A program made the position numbers and the translations under genes. The notes under the pieces were generated by a model that did not search any database, was not told the DNA's origin, and saw only the letters and a program-made list of their open reading frames with translations. From Marsupella aquatica (taxonomy: Eukaryota; Marchantiophyta): 64,000 nucleotides of DNA. The stretch is from the NCBI GenBank assembly GCA_973895155.1, contig OZ316893.1, forward strand, positions 23,808,001 to 23,872,000. The letters are read 5' to 3'. This document shows, piece after piece, positions 47,562 to 59,084 of this stretch (position 1 is its first letter; the number at the start of each line of letters is the position of its first letter).

Positions 47562-49089
47562 TGTCTGGGGGAAAAATGTGGTTCTTGAGGAAGCACCGGG
47601 CCTATGGCAGCTAGTGTTAAGAGAGAACTTAAGTTAAGATCATGATTACTATTCTAGACTGGGTAGCAGACACCACAAGGAACGGTTCCGTGGATGAAAG
47701 CACAATATCATAACCCTTTTCTCCATACCTACGGACTATTGCCTCCTTGGCAGCTACCTTGGGTCGAGTTACAAAACGAATATCTCCCAACGAGAAAGAA
47801 ACGAGAGGCTCATCGGAGGGAGGTTTGTTGAGATCCATCTCAATACAAGATAAAAATTGTGCAAGCCCAATCCTGCCCGTAAACTACATAAGGGTATACA
47901 ATTGGCTCTATTGAATTTAATACCGCAGTTGCAAATGCTTCTTCAAAGTGAAAAGTCATATGCTGGCGCATTATCTCTTTTTAGAGTACATGAATTCTAA
48001 TAAGGAAAGGATTAGGGAGTGGAAGAATAGGTACTGGTCTGGGCATTATCGTACTATCAAATATTCCATCCAACTAATTTTCATTCTAATGACAAGAGAT
48101 AGAATCATTCAACAAAAAGATCATTCATTTCAAACAAATATCATGCATTGAGTTAACTCTAAGTATATACATGCAGATGTTTATCTTAATAGGTTGATCT
48201 TCTTTTGAATGAAAATACTATCTGAAGGTCCAACTCATACAAAATACCTCTGGCCGAGCCGAAGCTCTAAGCAAGAATGCATGAGTGGGTCTACTTCATA
48301 AGGATTTCACCCAAAAGAGAGCATATGATGTCAAGGCATTGTTGAACACTTTTCAACTCTTTAGAACTTAATAACCATCTCCTATCAAATGACAACACTT
48401 TCTGAAGGTCCAACTCATACAAAATATCCCTGGCCGAGCCGAAGCTCTAAGCAAGAGTGCATGAGTGGGTCTACTTCATAAGGGTTATATTCATAGAAGA
48501 GATCATCAAGTCCAATGGATTTTTAAGACTTCACAACTTAGTTGATGAAAAATGGGGAGTGAGGGGAGAGAGCCCCTCTCCTCTTTATTTATAGTGCTCA
48601 CACCTCAAGCACACGGATCAAGCATGGCACACGGATGGAAGCCATGTGTCACACATCCAAGGCAAGTAAGTGTGCTAGTACTGTAGTTACGTGAGCGGAG
48701 CAACTGTAGACAGTACACTGTAGCATGCACACTGTAGATTGTACACTATAGCATGCATACTGTAGATCGTACACTGTAACATGCACACTGTAGATCGTAC
48801 ACTGTAGCATGCACACTGTAGATCGTACACTGTAGCATGTACATTGTAGCATGCACACTGTAGATCGTACACTATAGCATGCACACTGTAGGTCTTGCAC
48901 TGTAGCATGCATACTGTAGATCGAACGATATAGCATGCATACTGTAGATCGTGTACTATAGCATGCACACTGTAGGTTGTGCACTGTAGCATGCACACTA
49001 TAGACTGCATATGCGAGAATTTAAACTACTATCCTATACTACTAAGCTATACTTAGGAGGAACTTACTAAACAAAGAATCCCCACGACA
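47562..49089 (-). repeat. 3' LTR of retrotransposon B
   Basis: Starts TGTCTGGGGG and ends CCCCACGACA as read on the plus strand; the same sequence recurs at 55118-56645 with scattered, mostly transitional, differences. Internally it contains an 80-bp block (CTGAAGGTCCAACTCATACA...) twice at 48221 and 48401, and an array of about 28-bp units at 48700-49015. Confidence 0.95.
48700..49015. repeat. Minisatellite in the 3' LTR
   Basis: About eleven imperfect units of 26-30 bp built from CACACTGTAGATCGTACACT and GTAGCATG. The array also occurs in the other LTR (56257-56571). It is not a CRISPR: units are contiguous without unique spacers. Confidence 0.9.
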
Positions 49090-49093
49090 TATC

Positions 49094-49258
49094 ACCCCTA
49101 CTAAACCTGTGCAGCCTCCGGTCTGCACCACACTTTAATAGTCACCCCTACTAATTTTGTGCATCTTGTAGTCTGCACCACACTTAATAGTCACCTCTAC
49201 TAATCTTGTGCATCTTGTAGTCTGCACCGCACTTAATAGTCACCCCTACTAATCTCTT
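49094..49258. repeat. Tandem ~50-bp units next to the 3' LTR
   Basis: CACCCCTACTAA...GTCTGCACC...CACTTAATAGT occurs three times and then starts a fourth. On the coding strand each unit contains TTAGTAGGGGTG, and the copy touching the LTR is placed where the polypurine tract should be. Confidence 0.85.
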
Positions 49259-49261
49259 ACT

Positions 49262-52200
49262 TTACTCAATGAATATTTCTTCCTCTTGCTTTTCAGGTTC
49301 TTCATCTTCTTCTTCTTCCTCCTCTTCTTCCTCTTCTTGGTCTGAATTGATGGGATCTTCCTCTAAAAAACGTGTTCGCCTTTTGAATATTTTCACTCTT
49401 TTTCTTGCATAAGGCACACGATGAATTGCTCCATCCAATTCACGGAGAGTGTAAGTGGAATTTGGGTGAGTAGTAACTACTACAAATGGGCCCCTCCAAC
49501 GTTGTGCAAATTTCTTGATCGAGGAGTGATCTTGTCCGAGTCCGCCTTCAGAAACTAAGACCCAATCCTCTTCTTGGATTGTCTTGGGTCTCAATCGATG
49601 GGTCTTGTCAAAGCGGGATTTGTTAGCCATTCTCTTTTGCTTCAATTGTTTAATGGCGCCTTGGATCTTTGTAGGAGTGTGATCAAACTGCTCTATGCGA
49701 CGAAGAATCAAATCGTCTTGAGATACACCATCCTCCCACTCTATTGCCCTCCAACTATTAATGTCTTCTTCTATTGGCATGAGTGGAAGTTGACCATTGA
49801 TCAACTCTGAAGGTGCATATCCTATTATCGATGTGCAAGTTGTTCTGTGTGCCATGAGTGCTAGGGGAAGGAAATTTGGCCAAAGTGAGGTTCTTCCCTT
49901 GCATGCCTTAATCAAGGCATTCACAATTGGTTGGTGTCCCCTCTCACTCTTGCCATTACCTTCAGGATTGTAAGCAGTTGTCAATTTGAGATTCACCCTA
50001 AACTTCCTGAAAAATGCAACCGCTTCCTCTGCATTGAGCTCCCCTCTGTCTGCCCTCATGCGATCAAAGCATCCATACCTTGCAATGATGTCCTCCAATA
50101 CAAATCTGCATATTGCCTCGGTCTTATTTGTTGTCAAGGCTCTACCTTCAATGTAAGAGGAGAGGTCCTCAATAGCCAAGACAAGGTACTTGGCTCCTCT
50201 TACTCCTCTCGGTATGTGTACCACATCTACAGCCCATTGGTAGTGTAGGGAAAGAGGGTACATGGGTTTTAGTCCATCTCTATGCTTCACCTTCGAGTAG
50301 AGTTGACACACTTTGCAAGTTTCCACATACTTGCTTACATCTACATACATTCCTGACCACCAATATAGTCTTCGAATCCTTTCATAAGTAGCTTCTCGCC
50401 CCTTATGTCCTGCCATGTCGGAATCATGTAAGTCATGTAAAATTTTGTGTTTCTCTTCATCTCTACCAATGACCCTTAGAAGTATGTGCCCCTTCTTCTT
50501 TGGATGCTTCCAAAGGGATCCACCTCTTACCATGAATTGGTAAGACTTCTTCCGAATTTTGTTGAAGTCTTGCTTACTCCATGTTGAATCTTTCTGCAAC
50601 GTGGCAAGGTAACGTCCTATCTGTAACAATTCCCCAGAATAAGCTTCCTCTTCAAACCTCAATTCCCCTTCATCTTCTCCATATGTACTATGAAGGCACA
50701 TTCCTTGGTCCTCCTTGTCCCTATAACGAGCTCGGGAAAGCATATCAGCTACTGGATTATCTCTCCCAGCAATGTGCTTTAACTCAGGATTAAACATTCT
50801 GATGAATGCTATCCATCGAAGCATTGCAATATCTGGAGTATCACAATTGGCTATCATTCCCAACAAGGGTAGGCAATTTGTCTCCAGTATTACATTTGCT
50901 CCTATCAAATAGTCTCTTTCTTGGCGAAGTGCTACCTTCGCACCCCACAACTCTCGTTTTACTTGAGGATAATGCCTGTCTTTCTGTAAATATTTTTGCC
51001 CCAAACCGTGCGGCAAACCTTTGTCCTTCCTCATCTTGCCCAACTGCCCATCCAGATGCATGAGGACTTGAGTCAATGGTCACAATTATTGGGTCAATAC
51101 CATTGTACTTCAGAGGTCGTAATACCGGTGAGCTAGTCAAAGCTTCTTTCAATTGTTGCATAGCCTTTGTATGGCCTGCACTCCATACAAACCTCACATT
51201 CTTCCTTAGAAGATCATAGAGAGGTTCTGCAATGTGAGCAAAATGTGGTATCCATATTCTGTAGAAGATGCAAGCCCCAAGAAATCTCCTTACCTCTGAG
51301 GTAGTTCTGCAGTTCTCCATATCCTTGATGGCATCCACTTTTGCTTCACATGGTCTTCTTCCATAAGGGCCACAAACTTGCCCTACTACCATGATCTCTT
51401 GTAACCCGAAAGCTGACTTCTCTCCAGATAGAGTTACTCCTACTTCCTTGAGTCTTTGTAGAATAGCTCCCACATCTTGTAAGTGCTCCCACACAAACTG
51501 TCTCAGACCATCTCCTCTAAGTGTTTGATCCCTCTCCTTGTACAAACACCCTTTTATGGGGATGTCATCAAGAAAAGGTCTAGTCTTCTCTGGAACAAAC
51601 GGTTGCAAAATCCTATTCATGGCATTTTACAAATGGGCCACTGAGTTAGTTGCACCTTGAGGAAGGGTGCACATTCTCAACAACCCTAGTGGCGTTCTCA
51701 TAGCAGTAATGTCTCTGCTATCTTGGGCAAGCTGAAACTGATCATACCTTGAGTATAAGTCGCCAATGGAGTAGATTGCTCTCCCAGCAAACTCCTCAGC
51801 AAACTCATCCACCACAGGTCCTGTGCCCACATTCCTTATGGTGACCTTGTTTGGTGGCTGCATGTCTTGAATGAACCTTAGCTTCCCATTCTTCTTTCTC
51901 ACCGTGAACCACCGATTTGAGTACGGAGCGTTTGATCTCTCAAGGATTTTGGCATCTAACTTCTCCTTGAGTAACTCCACCAATTTAGGCATCAGTGCTC
52001 GTGGCACAGGAATTGGCTTAAGGTCCCAAGGAACATGTGGAACAGTGAAGATTACCATTGGTGTGATCTCCCTTGGATCAGCACATCCAATCTCTCCAAT
52101 GGAAAAGGAAAAGGCCTTTTCATGTTTGATGATCATCTCCTTGAAGGCTCTTCTCTCTTCCTCTAGTAAACCCTTATCACCAATCTTTAATTTGAGCAAC

Positions 52201-52628
52201 GTCTCCTCAGTGAATTTATGCCCAATCTTAGTACGATCTCTAAGACTTGGCTCCTCCTTTGCTTGCCTCAATATTTCCTTAGCCTCAGATGGCAAGGGAA
52301 CTGCTGCAGGTCGCACCTTCTTGTCCACTGTTTTGTACTTTGTGTGTACTTCTGCAAAGCGCTCAATGTAACCATACACATCCCTTTCCACCTCCACTTC
52401 TCCATTTTCTTCCTCAATGTCTCCAATAATCTCTCGAAGAGAGGGTGATAATCCCCTTTCCTCTAGTACTCCTTCTATTCTCTCTTCAACCTTCAACACT
52501 CCTAATGTGAACAAATCTTTTTCTTTCTTTTCCAACATCTTCTGAGCTCGCCTCTTCACACCACCTTTATGAAAATAGCTCACTTCACTAGTCCTACTCA
52601 CACCAACAAAAGAGGAATGAACCTCCAT
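49262..52628 (-). pseudogene. Retrotransposon B reverse transcriptase, RNase H and integrase
   Basis: Reverse transcriptase (52628 down to about 51200) has FTVRKKNGKLRFIQDMQPPN, then DLYSRYDQFQLAQDSRD and FLDDIPIKG, the YxDD-equivalent catalytic motif. An in-frame TAA lies at about 51624-51626, between GATNSVAHL and NAMNRILQ, where a Gln codon is expected. RNase H spans a frameshift near 50,970-51,000 (PIIVTIDSSPHASGWAV before; VKRELWGAKVAL after). Integrase (to 49262) has the zinc site in GHKGREATYERIRRLYWW and CKVCQ, catalytic VDVVHIPRG and MRADRG, and YNPEGNGKSERGHQP. The tail is acidic (poly-Glu). The gene is broken. Confidence 0.9.
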
Positions 52629-52681
52629 AGACGAGACTAAAGGCTTGGCGTCCTGCCTGCTCGTTTCTCTTAGCGGGACGC

Positions 52682-55005
52682 CTAGTCGAAACCCTTCATA
52701 CTCTGATCGGACCTGTACTCCTCCACTGTTCTTAATTCCCGACGATCTCTTGTACTACCTGGCCGAAGTGTGGGAAATTGAATCTTCTTCAAGTCATCCT
52801 TGCTCTTCACTTTTGCCATGTGAGTACCATCGTCAAGTACCATGGTCTCTACTCGTAATTCCGTGATGAAAGAAACACCAAGAATAAGAGGATATGGAAG
52901 TTTTTCAAATACAAAGATATTGATAGCTTCTACCACATTCCCAAGTTTGATCATGACATGCTCCCCACAAGGGATTTGCCCTTGTGCCCACTGAATTGAC
53001 ATTCCATTTGATGTCACAATCAATCTTTCAATGCCCTTTTTGGTATGTCTCTTTAGACATTAGATTCAACTCAGATCCTGAGTCTAGGAGTGCCCAAATT
53101 CCTCCTTCAGCACCAAGCAATTGCACCTCAATCTCCGGGCAAGCTCTTGCCCAATACGGTTGGATTGTTTCCCGCAAATCCACCTCATGTAGGGCTACAT
53201 TGCCATGAATACCTGAAGTTGCTTCATGGTGACTCATGGTAGCACAAAATACATTTCCCTCCAATTCTTCTTCTTCTTCTTCATCTTCTAGATCATCTTC
53301 ATAGTCATAGCTAAGAATCTTGGCAGTTAGTGCATGAGGTCCCTCCTTGTAAACCCTTTTTCTTCTTGCCCTATCCAAGATCTTGCCTTGTAAGTCTAAA
53401 CGAAGACTTCCAAAAAGTTCTCCATTAGTGAACCCCCTAGCCTCTTGCTGCCAAAATTTCTCGGCAATCACTTCTGGATCAACAGTTTGCTCCACCTCTC
53501 TAGTAAGCAAATAGCCTGGGCTCTTCTTAGCACCTTTCTTTGGGGTGTCAGTATCCATTGAGCTTCCATGGGAGATTTCTTCTTGACTCTTGCTTGTGGA
53601 CGCTTCAGGCTCCTCAAATCGTACTCCTTTCTCTTTGGCTTGACGTGTGAAGCGAGGTCCTACTTCGGGTCTCTGTTGTTTTTCTCTCCTTTGGGTTTCT
53701 TCCATAGAAGTGCCTTCATACCTCCTCTTATCTTCCACAGCGGCATTCCATGCTGCTCCTACTTCCGCAGTGATAGAGTTGATCAACACAGGCACATCCC
53801 AACCGGATTTTCTCCTGATACTTTCTGCAAGTCTCTTCCTCTCAATAATATCAAGATGCTCTATGGAAGGCAGATCCTTCTTAACTTGAAGACTGAAGAC
53901 AGAAGGATCACCATACATCGCTGCAGCACTAGAAACTTTCTCTCTCATTCTCTGTTCCACAATCTGCTTCATTCCTCCTCGGTTCACATTCATTGGTATT
54001 GGCTCTCCAGAATCAACAAATGCAATCTTCCCTTCCACAAACTTGACATGTCGAAGTCACAATGCTTCTGTCAGTTCTCCACAATCCCTTCTGTGATGCT
54101 CCTTGCTATCACACCACAAACAATTCCAGTTTTTATTCAAGGCTGCTAGTGATGTTCCACCAGGGTTTTTGTTCTCCAAGGCTTGAATTGAAAGAGCAAG
54201 CTTTGCTATCATGTCTGTCAATGATGCTATGTCGCCCCCTTCTGTGATGCTGCTTTTGACTTCTTTTTCTCCTCCATCAGTAGTGCTTTCTTCTCTGACT
54301 TTTCTCAAGTCTAGAATGGGAGCTTCCGCTTCTTGATCGACCTCCCTTCTCCTCCTTTGCTTTGTCACCTTGTGGATTGCAGCTTCTGCTTGTTCCCAAG
54401 TGACTTCATCCGCATCTGGAGCAATAACATCTAGAGCATTGTCCAACTCTACCCTCAAAGGTATATCAGCTGCACGGATCAAAAGACCCCCTCTTATGAG
54501 ACTGATTATTGTTAGATCCTTTGAAGATAGCTGATGGTAGCGCCTATTGAATTCCCTCAATAATTCTTGAGGTCCCAATTTCTTGTTTTTCTCTTGTACC
54601 CAACCAAGGAACGTGGCTGCAGTAACTCGATCTGGATCTTCAAATCGAAACTCCTCTCGATCTCACCCTCATTTCAAATGTTTTCCAATCCTCTTTGGCT
54701 CCTTCCGCAATCTTGGTGATGATGTCTTTTAATTCTGATTCCACCAATGATGCAAATTCATGAATGGCAACCTTCTCACTGATGTTGTGGATGGCTACCT
54801 CTGTCCAATACTCTTTCAAGTACCGGGTTGCTCTTCTCCCATCGAACTGCCCAAACTTTGCTAACAAGGCTTGTAAGCACTTGGTCATACGACTTGCTTC
54901 CTCCTTCTTCTGGTTCTCAGGTGCCTCTCTTCGTGCTTTGGCCTCCATCAAACTCATAAACATCTCAGTCATCTCTTCCATAGTTCCTCCTACCATTGTG
55001 AACAA
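52682..55005 (-). pseudogene. Retrotransposon B gag and aspartic protease
   Basis: Gag pieces at 55005-54640, 54578-54057 and 54038 onward are in different frames. They show a capsid-like FGQFDGRRATRYLKEYW region and a single zinc knuckle WNCLWCDSKEHHRRDC. The protease has WALLDSGSELNLMS (active-site DSG) near 53060, then a shift to the frame of 53023-52682 with LILGVSFITEL. At least three frameshifts are present. Confidence 0.85.
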
Positions 55006-55117
55006 CTTCTCCTTTGCTTCTATTTTCTATCAAGCTTCTTCTCTCATCAATATCCTTTTATCTTTGACACTAGCCTCAAGATAATCCCCGAGATAATCCC
55101 CAGTATGGTCGCCAACA

Positions 55118-56645
55118 TGTCTGGGGGAAAAATGTGGTTCTTGAGGAAGCACCGGGCCTATGGCTGCTAGTGTCAAGAGAGAACTTAAGTTAAGATCATG
55201 ATTACTATTCTAGACTGGGTAGCAGATACCACAAGGAACGGTTCCGTGGATGAAAGCACAACATCATAACCCTTTTCTCCATACCTACGGACTATTGCCT
55301 CCTTGGCAGCTACCTTGGGTCGAGTTACAAAACGAATATCTCCCAACGAGAAAGAAACGGGAGGCTCATCGGAGGGAGGTTTGTTGAGATCCATCTCAAT
55401 ACAAGATAAAAATTGTGCAAGCCCAATCCTGCCCGTAAACTACATAAGGGTATACAATTGGCTCTATTAAATTTAATACCGCAGTTGCAAATGCTTCTCC
55501 AAAGTGAAAAGTCATATGCTGGCGCATTATCTCTTTTTGGAGTACATGAATTCTAATAAGGAAAGGATTAGGGAGTGGAAGAATAGGTACTGGTCTGGGC
55601 ATTATCGTACTATCAAATATTCCATCCAACTAATTTTCATTCTAATGACAAGAGATAGAATCATTCAACGAAAAGATCATTCATTTCAAACAAATATCAT
55701 GCATTGAGTTAACTCTAAGTATATACATGCAGATGTTTATCTTAATAGGTTGATCTTCTTTTGAATGAAAATACTATCTGAAGGTCCAACTCATACAAAA
55801 TACCTATGGCCGAGCCGAAGCTCTAAGCAAGAGTGCATGAGTGGATCTACTTCATAAGGATTTCACCCAAAAGGGAGCATATGATGTCAAGGCATTGTTG
55901 AACACTTTCCAACTCTTTAGAACTTAATAACCATCTCCTATCAAATGACAACACTTTCTGAAGGTCCAACTCATACAAAATATCCCTGGCCGAGCCGAAG
56001 CTCTAAGCAAGAGTGCATGAGTGGGTCTACTTCATAAGGGTTATATTCATAGAAGAGATCATCAAGTCCAATGGATTTTTAAGACTTCACAACTTAGTTG
56101 ATGAAAAATGGGGAGTGAGGGGAGAGAGCCCCTCTCCTCTTTATTTATAGTGCTCACACCTCAAGCACACGGATCAAGCATGGCACACGGATGGAAGCCA
56201 TGTGTCACACATCCAAGGCAAGTAAGTGTGCTAGTACTGTAGTTACGTGAGCGGAGTAACTATAGACAGTACACTGTAGCATGCACACTGTAGATCGTAC
56301 ACTATAGCATGCATACTGTAGATCGTACACTGTAACATGCACACTATAGATCGTACACTGTAGCATGCACACTGTAGATCGTACACTGTAGCATGTACAC
56401 TGTAGCATGCACACTGTAGATCGTACACTGTAGCATGCACACTGTAGGTCTTGCACTGTAGCATGCATACTATAGATTGAACGATATAGCATGCATACTG
56501 TAGACCGTGTACTATAGCATGCACACTGTAGATTGTGCACTGTAGCATGCACACTATAGACTGCATATGCGAGAATTTAAACTACTATCCTATACTACTA
56601 AGCTATACTTAGGAGGAACTTACTAAACAAAGAATCCCCACGACA
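55118..56645 (-). repeat. 5' LTR of retrotransposon B
   Basis: Same 1,528-bp length and termini as the 47562-49089 copy. As the upstream LTR for the minus-strand element it should contain the promoter and RNA start. The minisatellite lies near its outer end. Equal length and high similarity suggest a fairly recent insertion. Confidence 0.95.
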
Positions 56646-57411
56646 GCGGCATCTCCCCTGCCGCTACCTCTCCCTTTCCCTTTTCCACTTCCCGAAACCC
56701 GACCAGAAGTTGTAGGTTCGTCCACGTCAATATGTGTAGAGGATTGCAATGGTTCTTTCTGCCTCGATATTTTATCAGCATTAGAACCACCGCTTCCACT
56801 TGAACCTGGTTTCTTGAAAACAATTTTGCGGACAGGTTTGAACTCTTCACCCACAAGTCTCTTGTACTCTGCATTCACCCTTGGAAGCATGATGGCATCA
56901 CAATCTTGCACATACTGGCCGATCCAAGCCGAACCCATAACAATCATCTCTCTTGCTGCCCGAACATCGGCAACAAGGGGATCTTCTGGATAACTGTCCA
57001 TCGATTTCTCATCAAAGTTATCGAGAGTAACAATGAGAGATGTGAAACCCTTGCGCCCACACATTGTCAAGAAACTAAGGCCCTCTGTCAACACTTTTCC
57101 CTCCCCGTGGCCAACCATGAACTCGACGACGGCAATAGCAATGACAGGGCCATACGAAACATTAACCTTCGCCGATTTTTGCAACTGGACCCAAAGGATT
57201 GGGGTAACACAATCTTCAAAACCCGTGGACTGTAATCTGGCGTCACGGAAGTACCATGACTTCTTGATACACTTGATCTCTTCACAAATGTCTTCACTTG
57301 TCCAAATTGCATTGGTGAGGCTTGTCATGAGACTTTCTGCCTCAGCAGATCCACTCTTTCCACTAGCAGCCATGGAAAAGTCTGCAAATAAACAAATTCC
57401 AATGCAAAGAG

Positions 57412-57496
57412 CGATAAAATTATCGCTGCCAATCTCACAGCACATGTGGACACGATATCTCATCACACAAGGACAAAGAGACCGATAAAATTATCG
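57412..57496. repeat. Two palindromes upstream of the methyltransferase start
   Basis: CGATAAAATTATCG at 57412-57425 and 57483-57496, 39 and 110 bp upstream of the ATG at 57373. They lie in the short gap between this gene and the F-box-like gene and could be operator-like sites. Confidence 0.9.
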
Positions 57497-57593
57497 CAAA
57501 AGTGAGCCTTCTTTAAATTGACGGCCGAGTGTACAGGTCGAAGAATCAGCTATGGAACCCTAAATCCAAAACCTTAACCCCTAAACCTAAACC

Positions 57594-59075
57594 CTAATCA
57601 TAGTTGAACCTCGCCAGAGCAAAGCATTCGATCCGCTTCTTGGGCCATTGGGGAATATGAGTGACGCGATGATCATAAGCCCACAGCCAATGGAAATCAA
57701 CTTCACCAGTCTCAGGATTCACTACTGCTACTGAATACCGGCGTGACGGAATGTCACAACAAGCATTTGTGCAGCATGGACAGATCTCACCATTGGCAAG
57801 GACGTTCGTCCACAGGCAACTTACATAGATCAAGTTAAAGAGCCCACAGACCGGCTGGGGGGGGAGTTGACGAATCTTGTATGAATATAGTTTCCCACCA
57901 GTGTCAATAAAAAACTCGGTGGCAAGAGGATTGTCCAGCTCGTCAATCACATCCTGAATCTCATCGAATGCTCTACGTCTATTTTCGGCATAGAATTCTG
58001 GCTCATAAGCAGGATTGCCCTTCACAACATGACAGTAGTGGAGTATAAAACATCTTACTGCACTGGTGTTCAGAAAGAGTAGGATAACTCTTCTAGAAAA
58101 TCCAACATATCTATCCCACCGAATATAAATTTCTCCCCCTACCTGATCTACGTAGAAGTGAAATGCGTTATGGTAAAACGGTTTTACTACCAGCCTGCAT
58201 ATCTTTAAAATTAGTGACTCATCCAGCCTCCTTAGCTGGTCCAGCATGGCTCCATTCCCCCATTCTGGAGGATCCGGGAAGGGTACAAAAATGCGTCGCT
58301 CGAGCATGGCCTGATCACCGAATAGAAATCAGGAATAAATTTTGGAGAATATACTAATTACAATTCTACAAGTTTCATCCAACTTACAGTACCTTGTATA
58401 ACGGGCTGTGAAGCCAATCTTGTCAGCTAATCGTCCGAAGAGGCGCAAAAAAATACACTCTGGACCACACAACCCGAAGTCAGGGGAGGCAGAGTCAATT
58501 ATATTCAAAGTATTTCTTTACAAGCACCCAAAATCGACTAGAGGAATGAGGAGTGCGATAAATTTATCGGATGTTCGCTGCAATGCCTCATCCACTCAGA
58601 CTCGTCCATGCCATGCAAGAATTGTCCGCTTCCCGCTTTCTCCAAGATTCACCCAAACTCTAAGAAACGCATCTAATCGGTCATACGAGAAGCACCCAAG
58701 CATATCTATGGGAGGGAGGAAATGAGTTTCCTCTCGGAAGACCCTAGCAATATGTAGGTTTGAGAGAAGGACGGCATTAGGAATGCTTGCGAGCATTTTG
58801 TTTATGTCATTGATCTCACGGACTACATATTTCAATAGCGCCCAAAATCGTGTACCAACAACAAGATGGTTCCATTTCTTCGAGGTGGCTCCAAGACAAA
58901 TGATTGTTCTCATTCGAGTCAGTCGTTCTTCTGGTAGAAGTTTTAGGTCAAGGCCAAGGTGTTCATCTTGTGTGCAAGACAAGGCTAGGAGGGGCCAAAT
59001 GTGAGATTCAACGAGTTCATCGGGAAGTCCATTCAACAAACTTCCGCCATGAGCCCACCAAACCCAATCCTTCAC
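57594..59075 (-). CDS. F-box-like protein with Cys-containing C-terminal region
   Basis: Two exons, 59075-58653 and 58310-57594, joined by a phase-0 GT-AG intron. The first has NGLPDELVESHIWPLLALS followed by CLGATSKKWNHLVVGTRFW, the pattern of an F-box (Leu-Pro...Trp), which in most proteins binds Skp1 in ubiquitin ligases. The second exon is unrecognised; it has FHFYVDQVGGEIYIRWDRY and a Cys-rich CPCCTNACCD. No in-frame ATG precedes the F-box near 59075, so the start is missing or lies in an exon beyond the junction with element A. The gene belongs to the unit because its intron carries the palindrome. Its role there is unknown. Confidence 0.5.
58311..58652 (-). repeat. F-box gene intron with one palindrome
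   Basis: CGATAAATTTATCG at 58556-58569 lies inside the intron between the F-box exon and the C-terminal exon. Confidence 0.85.
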
Positions 59076-59084
59076 AAGATAGCG

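Larger units (their letters stand above)
47562..56645 (-). mobile_element. Ty3/Gypsy retrotransposon B, nested in the methyltransferase gene
   Basis: Two LTRs of equal length (1,528 bp), flanked by the 4-bp target duplication GCGG (47558-47561 and 56646-56649). Coding is on the minus strand in the order gag, protease, reverse transcriptase, RNase H, integrase, as in Ty3/Gypsy. A primer-binding-site candidate lies next to the right LTR (minus strand TGTTGGCGACCATACTGGGG, 55117-55098). Frameshifts and stops make it non-autonomous. Confidence 0.95.
44795..57373 (-). pseudogene. ParB-like domain fused to beta-class DNA amino-methyltransferase
   Basis: Putative adenine-N6 or cytosine-N4 DNA methyltransferase. 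Exons: 57373-56646 continuing at 47557-47317 after a nested retrotransposon, 47154-46084, and 45907-44795. All junctions are phase 0, giving 1,050 codons plus stop. Residues 1-230 are unrecognised; 230-320 are Gly/Ser/Lys/Arg-rich with a likely nuclear signal (STKRKRTGW). About 345-480 resemble ParB: VDRLHVENIKILLMKNP, then YRIIGGNHGARAKSELF. An in-frame TAG (46719-46717) separates GLTRSELR from LGFQHNYDQEYRKN. The last exon has motif IV VVDIPYGF (about residue 780), then NPYQKPVGLGAWFV and motif I VIDLCCGTGSTLAATLL. IV before I is the beta-class order. This architecture resembles phage and bacterial ParB-methylase fusions, suggesting an ancient bacterial or viral origin. Confidence 0.75.

Noticed and set aside
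48687-49010. CRISPR-like or Cys-rich protein-coding array in the LTRs
   Set aside because: Units are contiguous without unique spacers, and the Cys/Tyr-rich translations (MQCT...) merely reflect the minisatellite.
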